From Branchiostoma floridae (Eukaryota; Chordata; Leptocardii; Amphioxiformes; Branchiostomatidae): 64,000 bases of DNA. Each line of letters opens with the position of its first letter. The stretch's first letter is position 1. Under the pieces are notes generated by a model that searched no databases, was not told where the DNA came from, and was given only the letters and a program-made list of their open reading frames with translations. A program made the position numbers and the translations under genes. Location of the stretch: NCBI RefSeq assembly GCF_000003815.2, contig NC_049983.1, positions 9,672,779 to 9,736,778 on the forward strand. The letters run 5' to 3'. Shown one piece after another: positions 40,006-52,000 of the stretch.

Positions 40006-43000
40006 GTTGGTGAACTCGTCTTCTAAATTTAACAGTCTAAAGAATTCACTGTTACGTACTAGTATATTGTAGTGACTGCACCAAGTAGGGAAGTGCATCG
40101 TGAAGCAACAGACACCCGGTATGACGGTGATCAATCGTCCGACAACAATGTTTTCGTTGAAAAGTAACCCTCTGCTTTCCTAAGGTCCCATATTATAAAT
40201 CATGTGTTGGTTGTTAAAAATCATCACACAGATGACGCTAGTAATAATATAATTGTAACATTATAACACTCCTGTAAAGAATTGTAAAATGTGTGACGCG
40301 TTGAGGGTCCTGTGCTTCCTATAGTGCCCCGGGTTCTCGGACGAAAATTAATGCTCGCGCGGATGTCATCCATCTGATCAAATCAACATGGCCTAAGAAG
40401 AAGATAAATAACATCTCTAGAGGCTAGACTTCAGTGACCGGAGTCTGATACTGCATAGTTCTGTTCCACAGAAGCTGAGAGATGCCGCCAGCCGGGGAGA
40501 TGAGGATAGACTTCGGCAGCTCTTAGCCGAGGGAGTCGAAGTCAATGCTTCCACCAGCGACGTAAGTTAATCATATTGTGACAGTTGATACAACCTCATC
40601 ACGAGATTTACTCATGCTTCTACGATATCATATTGACGTAAATGACAACGTTCTTGTCAAATCAAATCAAAGAAACAAGTTCCAAAGGCGAGTTTATGAA
40701 ACCCAGTTTCCTTCAACATTGCACACTGTTACAGATGAGCTTGACCTTAGCCTACTTTTCGGAACTTGATGTTAGCCTATCGTAACTTTGTGCTTAGCCT
40801 AGTAATTCTGTTTTTATCTAAGTGCATTGGACAAACATCTGTATGCTATCCACGTTCCTGTACTGCAACAAGACGTAGAGAATGACAATGGCTCTGACGA
40901 ATCGATCTGTTGTTCGACACTTTACTATATACGATATCTTCACATACAGCCTTCACATTTAAGCCATTATTGAATTCTGAACACATCTGTAGTGCATGAC
41001 TTCCTCTTCAAGCACATTCGGGAACGTTCTTCTCAACCAAGGAAGGAAAAATCTGTTGCACAAGGGAGTTTATTAGACTTAGTTTCTCTTTTCAATATCA
41101 AAGTGAGCAGTGTTACAGATGGCATTGGCCCTTAACGTTATATATCAGCTCACCACTCTGTGCAAGTAGTTCTGAAAAGTTTGTATTTGAGTACATGAAT
41201 GTGAAAACCGCCGTTATTCCACCCTTGAACTTGAACCTATCGGGGTACAATTCAAGTCTGGCCAATTCCAGTCTCACACGGGGCTTCTCTGCTCTTATCT
41301 CGAATAGGGATGGACTGCTCTCCACCATGCATCATGGAACGGCCACACAAGAGCTGTAAAAGCTTTACTCAGAGCTGGAGCGACTGTTGACTCAAGAAGC
41401 TCCGCGGTATGTTTGCTGCTTACTTGATCATGAGTCTGTCTAACTTCTAATCTCCAAGCAGATCCACGATGGCGTACTATAGTATCAAACACTCCCATTT
41501 GACTCCCTTTGGCTGGCTATACTCCTTGGCCAGCTTTGATACTATCTTATGGCACCATAGGATCTGCTTGGAGATTATCTAACTGCCCCTGTCCTGAGCT
41601 TGTAATGGAGCCATGGAGCCATAAGACGTAGAAAATGATAAGGACACTGACACATTACTTTGATAACTGCACTGACACGTGCACATTACTGTAATAACGA
41701 CACTGACACATGTCATTGATAACGACACTGACACATGTCATTGATAACGACACTGACACATGTCATTGCTCTAATAACGACAATAACTGGTCTGATGGTA
41801 TGTTCATGTTCTCTATGCAGAGATGGACCCCTCTACACCGTGCAGCAAACGGCGGACACACAGGAACGGTAAAGGCTTTACTGGCAGCTGGAGCGGACAG
41901 TAATGCACGAGACAACGAGGTGAGTTTGCTCAATGTAAAGTCTGCCTGTGGACCTCCAAACGGACCAACAATGCTCAGACACACATTGTGCATTAACTGG
42001 TGCTATGCATGTAGCCAGGCACATTTCTATCTGTACAAAGATTACTATGTACGTGCATCAGAGCTTAGTTCTCTTGAATGTGAAATACAAATCAATGTAG
42101 TGAAATACAAATCAATGTAAATTGCATGTGGCCTGAGCAAGAAGGCAGGAAATTTTTCTAAACTTGTGAACCGTAATCTTTCATGGAGCTTCTCTGCTCT
42201 TGTGTCGGTACAGGGACGGACTGCCCTCCAGCATGCAATCGAGAACAGACACACAAAATTTAAAACTGTACAAGCTTTACTGACAGCTGGAGCGGACAGT
42301 AATGCAAGGAACGATGAGGTAAGTTTGTTTAGTGTAGATGGAAAGTCATGTGGTGACCTAGGATCTGCCTAGATATGGTACTTGACACGGATCAACAGGT
42401 ACAACTATACCCAGACATGTTGCTGCCTTTTCGCCCGGGGGCTTAAGCATGTAAGCAGGCATGATTTTCCATGTGTGTAATAGATAACTATGTACCTACA
42501 TCAGAACCTAGTCATCTAAATCTCTTGTATGTGAAATACAAATCAATGTACATTGCATGGGGCCTGAGCATTTAGGCAGGAAATATGTCTAAACTTGTAA
42601 ACCGTAATCTTCCATGGAGCTTCTCTACTGTTGTCTCTGTACAGGGATATACTGCTCTCCATCATGCAATCGAGTACCGCTCCACAACAACTGTACAAGC
42701 TTTACTCACAGCTGGAGCGACGGTGGACGCTAAAACCAAGCTCAAGGTGACTTTGCTGTTTACTTTATAGTCTTTCAAACTATCCATTTACTAAGTTTGT
42801 ATTGGAGCCACAAGATGTAGAAAATGATAATTGCACTGACGCATCTAGTCTTACGTACATGACCTGTACAGGGTTCCCTTACAACAGTAAGCTACCTTGA
42901 TACAATTGATATGTCCGTATCGGATGGGGTACTCACTGTGCAGCAGACAAGCGGACAGACAGAAAATATACAAGCTTTACTCATAGCTGTAGCCACAGTA

Positions 43001-46000
43001 CAACCACGAAACACCTTGGTAACTTTGCTGTTAACTTAAGCCCGTATAACGTAAACAATCGCCAAAAATAGTTACTCAAGCAACTGGATATGGTTTTGAA
43101 ACGGTCAGACGTTTCGGATAGAATCCACTATCCTTCGTCAGTGACACTGAAGAGATCCGGAAGAAACACGTCTTTTATACTCTAACTATGAACGAAGACA
43201 ATTTCAGATGTCCAATAGGTTGTAAGGTTGTAAGACAATTCAGACTGAAGACAATTTGGATTCCAAAGAAAACAAAGCTAACTAAAAGCCAAAGTCAAGC
43301 TGAAGACAATTTGGATTTCAAAGGATAGCAAGGCTAAGACACAGTTAATGCAAATGACTCTTACAACCTTTCCTATTGGACATCTGAAATTGTCTTCATT
43401 CATAGTTAGAGTATAAAAGACGTGTTTCTTCCAGATCTCTTCAGTGTCACTGACGAAGGATAGTGGATTCTATCCGAAACGTCTGACCGTTTCAAAACCA
43501 TATCCAGTTGCTTGAGTAACTATTTTTGGCGTATCTTATTACCTGGATGTCTAATCTACATCGACGTAACGTAACCAATCCCTATGAATTGGACCAACAG
43601 TACATCGAAAATGTTAAGTGGGCTTTCTGCTGTACTGATCATTAGATCTGCTTTACTCACAGGAATTGTAAAAATACTTCCATCACAACTAACTGAAAGT
43701 GACCCTGATACTACAAGTGACATGTCTGTATCAGTAAGAGTTTGCCTGTGTCGTTCCAGCTGTAATGGTCCAGGGTTTGTTTTGAAGTCATCATCATATT
43801 ATCAATTGTTTAACAAGCGTTCGCAGAACTCAACCTTCGTGAAATGGGTGAGGGTGTGGTGGTTTGAGGGTGTTTTTTTATAGACATCTCAGGGGCTAGC
43901 CTAACAGTATATGATACGTCCGATTGGCAAAATTGTCCGGAATTCTACAGGATTTTTTCCGAGTCTACGACACTAGTGTCACTTTTACCATACCAGTGCA
44001 TGTCTTAAAAACAGGAATGAATGCCTTGTTGGCTCTGATGCCATGTTTTGTCCCTTTAATTCTTTTTACAACAGTCATCAGAACTTTATGGTGCCTATTT
44101 TTGAAAATGTAGCTGTTTTTTTTCACCTATCTTGTTTTTTTCACCCTATCGCACTTTTTTTGCAGTCTGCAGAGGATGTCATCCATAAGATTTACATGCT
44201 GTGGCCTTTGTAAAAATTCCCGGAATTTACACCAAGTCTTGCGCGCGTGCGCAATTGCATCATCCCTTTGGAGGGTAATAACATGGGAAGGGTTGACGGA
44301 TCGTCGTGATTTTTGATCTCTAGATAACTTGGGGGATGCCTTCTATAATCAAGTTCTATCAATGCAAACCAGGGGCTAGTTTGCACAATTAATTAATCCG
44401 CAGCATTTCATAACAGGACAGTCAAACGTACATGTATTACATTTGTAACTGAAAAAAGATATTTATAGATATTAAATATGCACATTGCTGCCTAGCTCCG
44501 CAATTTAGTACGTTATATACTTCCAATGTGTATAATGGACTATCGAGATAAAACAAATATTGACGACTTGATACATTGCATGGACCTTTCCACAAAGTAA
44601 TAATAGTTTTTTGTACAACCCCCTTTACGTATAATATACGACTCCTGCGGTAGAGATCATTATTGCCGACTTGTTGCTTGCAACAATGATGATGTAACAT
44701 TCTTTGTTTCACAATGCAGTCCACTACATTGTGTATCCCATATGTCTAATGTACAGTCCCTTTAAACAATCATATCAATGACTACAAGTTACTGTGAAAA
44801 ACACTTAACCCTGCTCCACTTCGTACATAAACTTTACGTAACTTTGTCCAGCAATGTATTGTACCGGTAGTAACTGTTACGTGTATAGACCCTTTTAAAA
44901 CGTATGATATACGCCCCTGTATACAATATCATCATTACCCTTATTCTTGGTCTACAGATTATCAAATCTTATGGGATACATGTACACACCATCATGTATA
45001 ATGTACTATCCCTATAAACCATTTTCTTGTAGTCTTCGATACAAACGTCTGTCGCAACTATGACCTTGGGGGTCACTTCCTGTGGGGTCGGGTAGGTCCA
45101 TGCACAACTGCATGACGTAACAACCAACATATAACCATTGCAGTCGGCTTGGGCATGAGCATAACGTCAGTACCCAAATATAGAACCATTACGCCATTAC
45201 ACCCAAATATAGCCACACTGGTTTACTGCCGGACCTATTTTCCAACTACAAACATCGCCGGCAAAACCGTCAAAAGCCACTAAACGATAAAACGCCACGT
45301 ACGTTTCTTCACTGTCTCAAGAGCTACCCACATACCAAATATCAGATCAATCTGTCATGCCGTTCATGAGATTTCTGTCCACAGACACGTACCCTACAAC
45401 GGTTTGCACACATACCTATTGCATTCTGCTAATTACCTCCTAATTTGCATAATAATCATACAATTATGTACATCACTACCTAAGCTATCTGCATACCTAC
45501 AGTCATTCCGATCCATCGACCCCTGCTTCCATAATTCCTTCTCAAAACCTAACACAAGAATGACTTTCACCGCCCCAGCAAAACCCCTAAGTGGCCAAAA
45601 CTTACACACCTTACTATTCATTTATACAGCTACTTACCACTTAAAAATCATCACCCAAACATGTCCCGAAAAAAAATTATCAAAACCGGAAGTTCTGCTG
45701 CAGTACAATAACACTCCGCTAGAGCGCCCTGTCGTAACGCAATTCCTACCATTCCTTCGTCATGTCTAACCCTACCCACATACCAAATATCAAAACAATC
45801 CATCCATGCCTTCCCCAGTTATCAGGCTGACAAACGTCCCTCTCACAGAAAAACAGCACTCAAAACAAACCCTTCGTTTCACGAAGGGAATGACTGACAC
45901 AAATATGTGCGCATGTTCTATGTGCAATTAAAGAACGGGCTCCTATCCACTTTGCATCCGGATACTAGTGATACGTGTCCATGTTGATTGGAGTTTACCT

Positions 46001-49000
46001 GTGTCGGTCCAGCTGTAGCCGTTAACGGTCCTTCAATTGTATTGGAGCCATGTGAGGACTTGTGTAGGGGGTGGAGGTAGGCACATTTGTATCACATAGG
46101 CTATTGTTAAATCACTGACACAAAGATGTCTTACTGTTCTATGTGCAGGAACAGACACCTCTCCACTTCGCATCCCGGTACGGTCGCACAGAGACTGTAC
46201 AGGCTTTACTGACAGCTGGAGCGGACATGAATGCACGAGACCACAAGGTTGGTGTGTTCACTGTGGAGTCATATAGATGACCTAGGACCTGCTCACATAT
46301 GGCATGAAATGGGTCTGAAAACAGACCAACGTTAACAGTACTAGTTATACCCCCTTTCCACTAGAACGGCGCTCTCGCCGCGCTCTCTCTGCTACCTACG
46401 GTATAAAAGATCCCTCAACGAATTTTATAGAAAAGAAACGAATCTTTTCACACGTTTTCTTTGATATGCCCAGTGTGAAAGCGAATTCTTAAGGTTACAC
46501 ATATCCTATCTAGGACGCAGTGAGGGCGCAGCGTGATCGCCGTCTAGTGGAAATGGGGCCTTATTACAGCTGTGCTCATATGTGCCATGTCTATTCCCAG
46601 GGACACGTAGGCAGGCATATCTGTAAAATTGATTACTTTGTGTATACACCAGAACTGCATGTATAGGTATCATAAATCTCTTGCATGTGAAATTCAAATT
46701 GATTTAAAAGAATCAAATTACACCTTTAGATTTGTTTCTTTTAAACAATTTACTAATGCAGATAGACCATTAGGATTTTAAAAGATCGGGCCTAGAAAAT
46801 ATGTATATGTATTCCAATGTTATTGCTGTCCGTATTTTTACCTACCATCATTATCTTTAAAGGCAATTAAAAGCTGGAATCTAAAGCTGGATAGAAATCG
46901 GAGATTTGCTCCCGGACGTTTTGAATGACACCCATCTTCTTCAGCGTTACTAGAATGAACTGGCAGGGCAATTCAATACATGTACATCTAACTGGAAAAC
47001 CGGTTGATGTCAAAGTCACTAAATCTCCGATTCTTATCCAGTTAAAGAGATTGAATTGCCTTTACATCTTGTTTATGGATGTCTAACCTTCATAAACATA
47101 TTACTGTAATCGTTTGGTAAACTTACTCTGTCGAACAGTGTTTTCATGGTTAGCGTGCAAATCATGTGAACGATCCGGCACTTTGTTGCACCTCTACAGC
47201 AATGGACCCCACTTCATCATGCGGCAGAAAACGGACACCCTGAGTGTGTCAGAGTACTGCTCAGGGCTGGAGCCAACACCACTATCAAGGGCAGCATTGA
47301 CGGTGTAAGTGTGTGTTTGTTTTGTGACTTTGCCATGTGTCAAATCTCCATCGTTGCCACTTAGAGAGGGGACATCACTATGTATTAACTCTCAGCTTCT
47401 ATGCCGATGTTGTTGTTGTGGCTCTAAGCATATATCAGACGTCAACTTGTCATGGTCAAAAGTAAAGGTATAGCTCAAATACAATAATATTATTCAATCT
47501 CAACATCTGAATGAAAATATGGATATTTACTTCGAGACGTTTGGAATTACATCCGTCACTCTTATCCAGCGTCACCAGAACGCTGAAGAAAAGTGATGGA
47601 TGTCACTCGAAGCGTTCGGAAGTAAATATCTGATTTTTATCCAGCTGTATACGTAAATGATTAATTGCAAATGTATTTACCTGCATGTATGCAGGTATGG
47701 TTTTGATGCTGGTGGGAACTTTTCGGTAGCCGGGGATGTAGGGCGCTGTATCTCGTGAACGGATGGTGCGAGCACGACGATTTTTGGTACGTGGGTTGGG
47801 GGTGGTAGCCTAACACTCAGGTTTGATTTTGGGCCTCCTGGCGTTTGAACTTGACATTGCAGGTGGCATTTTTGGTGTTTTTGGGGCACTTTTGGCGCTG
47901 TGTGTCCGGAACGATACGCGCGATTGCGACGATTTTTGGTGCATGGGTGGGGGGTTGTTGCCTGTTGCCTAGGATTGACTTTGGGCCTTGTCGCGTTTGA
48001 ACTTGACCCGGCAGGTCGAATTTTGTGTCCGGGAGGGGTGTTTCCGGAGTTATATCTTCTGAACGGCTGGTGCTGGCGCGATGATATTTGGCACATGTGT
48101 CGGCGGTGGCTGAATAATGCTCAATTTTGATTTTGGCGCCCTTGGTGCTTGAACTTGACATTTTAGGTTACCTTTTGTGCGGGCACGGGGCGTGCGCTGT
48201 ATCTCCGGAACGCAAGGTACCATTGTGTTGCTATTTGGTACGTGAGTTGTTTGTGGTGTCCTGGTGGTCAGGTTTGATTTTGGGCCTCCTAGTGCTTGAA
48301 CTTGATACTGTATAGGTTGACCCTGTTTTTGTGTGGTTGGGGCATCCTCCCAATATCTGCTTGGTTTTAAAAACAGATTATGGTTGGGTGTAGAACCATC
48401 ATCTGGCCTGGGCCACCTTCAATGTATCAGGTTACTTAGTGGCACTGACAGTTTGCCAGATGACGGGAGTGTACAAGATTATATATCTGTTGGTCAGGTA
48501 TAATTGGAGTTTGCTTATTACTCTTTGTGGTGTTTCTAGAGCTGTATAGTACTGAGTTTTAAGTTTCGGTACAAGTTCCTTTACCCTGTTGGCAATCATG
48601 GTTGAACTTGAACTTAAACAGAAGAAGATGCAATTTTCTAATGTGGAGGAGAACTGTATAGAGTGTGGGCATAAGAGAAAGGTATGTGTATGATTTGTCC
48701 TGTGTTTCTTTTTGTTTCTTTGGTAATGCCATTTCCATACTGTATACAGGTAATTTGTTGTTTTGGGCTAGTCATATTCGCTTGGTTTTTGGGCCTGCTT
48801 AATCTATGGTACAGGCAGGGTTAAGTGGTGGAGGCTTAGCTTTGTTCTGTTTTAAATTCAGTATCGTTTGTTGCATTTTGTCGCGGCAAATATATGATGA
48901 AATTCCCCTTCTAAGCAACTGCTCATTGGTTTGCGGGGATGTTTGCTGGGTGTTTGCTCTGACTACAACAGCTTCTGAACTTTTCAAAGCTTCCATTGCC

Positions 49001-52000
49001 AGCAGCTTGCCATCTATAAATGGGATTGACAAGGACATTTTTCATAGTAAATTATGCTGTTAAATTTGGCTTAGATACTACAGGAGATTTCACTGGGGGA
49101 AAGGGTATCGGATGTAGCCATATCCGAGCAGGGATATATGCGTATTTGTAACAAATGCTAGCGAATGCAAACGGATTCGAGTTGGATCCCTAAAATATCC
49201 GAAATTTGGATTTTGGGGATCCGGAATGAAAAGACTCAAACATATCCCAAAATGGGATTTTCCACGGATGCGAAGTCGTTTTTTTAGGGATTTCTTTGAA
49301 TACCTGGAATGATCGGATCGCAAAGAATCCCCAAACGGTATTTCCCTCGGATGCGAAGTCGTTTTTCAAAGGATTTCTTCGAATACCTGGAATGAACGGG
49401 TCCCAAAACGGCCTTTGCCGCGGATGCGAAGTCGTTTTTATAGGATTTTCCTCGTATATTTGGCATGGTCGGATCCTAAGAAATCCCAATGCGGCATTTG
49501 CCGCGGATGCGAAGTCGTTTTTTAGGGATTTCTTCGTATGATCAGATCATAAAGAATCCAAAACGGGATTTTCTGCAGATACAAAGTCACTTTAATGAAT
49601 TTTCCGCACATTTGACAAATCACAATATCATGTGTGCCCAATTAGTTTCTTATAAAAGGCTTACACGATTTGAAATGGAAAAGAATGCACAGAATAATCT
49701 TATTCTAAACCAGTCCTGAGAAGAACTAAACGACGTAATGTCATCGAGGCCGAATCCTGTCTGCCACATGATATGTATACAGATACAATATTGCAACAAG
49801 AATGGGTTATACCAGGTATGTACAGAGAGTCCCTGTTATCTAATCATGTTAAGGGAAAGTTGAATCCTTTAACCGCCAATATCACATGACTTCTTATACT
49901 TCCAAATAGAATATAGGATCAAACGTGAATACAATTTGACTTTTATGTAAAGCTGACATGGGAGTCTGTGGCTAATCTTGCTTCTACGAATATCTGTTTC
50001 TATTACAAATCAAAGTCTTCGCGATGTCCAACTCTAAGGAATTTCCACATCCGGCTACAAGATACAGATAGTGAATCCAGCTTGTAAAGTACAACTAACA
50101 TGACTTATAGTATCAGTATGTACAGCTTCTCTCAACAGCACAAAGTCTCCTTTCTACTAGTGACAGTGCTTCGCTTCTTTTCAGGCTAGTTACGCCCTGA
50201 TCCCTCCCAACTCAATTCCTTCTGTGCCCTTCCTGTAGTCCAGTGTTCTCCCAGCTGTTGACACGGCCAGAGAATGTCGACCCGCCTTCTGAAAAAGAGA
50301 AAGAATAGTCCCATCAAATTTTGAGATAGTTGTTTGATGGATGCGTCCGTCAAAGTAATTAGGATGTATATGAAAAGAAATGGTGATTGGCTTGTTATAC
50401 AACAGGAACAAATGCATCTGATTGTAATATCGCCATTATCACCGTTACATTCCGCATTATCATACCAAAAAAGTCCCCCGGGAGGGCGCGGCAGAAACAG
50501 TCTAGCGTTGCATAATTAGTGACAAGGTGTGATCTGCTTCCCCGGCCGGACTTTGCATTGTGTACGAGACGTCGCATATAAACAAACACGTAAAGTTACG
50601 GTAAACACCGTTGGAACAGAATGTTCCTATGCGAATAAATACCAGGCTTGAGACAAACAAATGTGTATACAAGTACTGTTTTGATGATGATTCAAATTTT
50701 TCCCAAATAAGTCAACAGTTACTCAGCAAGCATCATGCTTGTGACTTGTGTTTTGTAAGGCTCCGTTATGTCGTTTTCTGATAAGTTTCTGTTCAGCCCA
50801 AGCATACCAAAAGCGCTACTAACTACTAGCCAACAAGCAATGTAGTCACAAAGACGAATTCAAAGCGGGTATTGTTTGGAAACAATCATTGTAGAAAACA
50901 TACCTCGCCGTGAGATCCGCAGGACAGTGATGTAAAATAGCTCCAGGACGCCGAACTACAAAACAGGGCTGGCTGTTTCAGTCCCTCGATCGCCGTCCCG
51001 TCCGTCGACTGCCACTTGAGTTTGGTCACCGCCTCAACATCACGAAGTTCACACACGTCTGTACAAATCCATATCCCGAGTTCAACGTTTCAAAACTGAA
51101 AGTTTGAGGTACAAAAAGACTGCGGTCCTCACGGACAACGCTGACTATCTCCGCTTTATTTTTAAACTGACTGATGTGCAGTCTGATTGGTCAGAGAGAC
51201 AACGATTGGATTACCCACAATACACCGCCCCAATGTACGGATGCAAAAAAATACAGAGTCGCATATTTAAGATATCCCAAGATTACCAACAATGCACTGC
51301 TCCAATGGAATCCCCTCCACTGGAGCAATCCACTGGAGCAGTGCATTGTTGGTAATCTTGCCACGAATGCAGAAAAAAACCATTTCGCATCCTTACGAAT
51401 CCGAGTATCCTGGTATCTAGCGTAACGTGGATTGTCTCACTTGTATTGACGTTACAAACTGTGGTATCCGAGGTACAAAAAGGGGGAAAGATATGACCAA
51501 TCTAAAAAATAAAATATATGCTCAAAAACAAGAGTGCTAGCCACGCATACATAACAAGTAAAGGTGTCTAAAAAAGACACCTATAGGCGACGCATTTTAA
51601 TGTTACTGACCCGCCCCGGGGTGTATATGGTGAGCTTCTTATTATGACATTATCTTTGACTTTGGTTATAGTCCGAATTGTCAGTCGATCGATCCTTCAA
51701 TCGATTGCAACACGTGCAAACAAGATCTAAAACAGTACATGTACAAAACTTCAAGACTTGTATCATGAACTTCCCATAACAATAATAGAGAGATTTAAAG
51801 CATTAAAAATTAAGGACTTAAATTGCTACTGCAACTGACGGCTTCAATCTTTATATGGTCTCATTCGGTCAATATTGACCATGGCAAAATCCTAATTGAT
51901 ATCAGCCCTACAGCGTCGACTGTGGCTAAACAGCCCTATACGAGCATTACATTCTCTGCCACATAGGGCACATCTGCAAGCTGACTCAGGTCTGTTGCAG

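Noticed and set aside
47677..48161. Proline/threonine-rich minus-strand frames
   Set aside because: Frames through the 155-bp tandem array.
49180..49600. CRISPR-like spacing of a short repeat
   Set aside because: The 14-bp word recurs every 73-83 bp, but the sequence between is also repeated, so it is an ordinary minisatellite in an animal genome.
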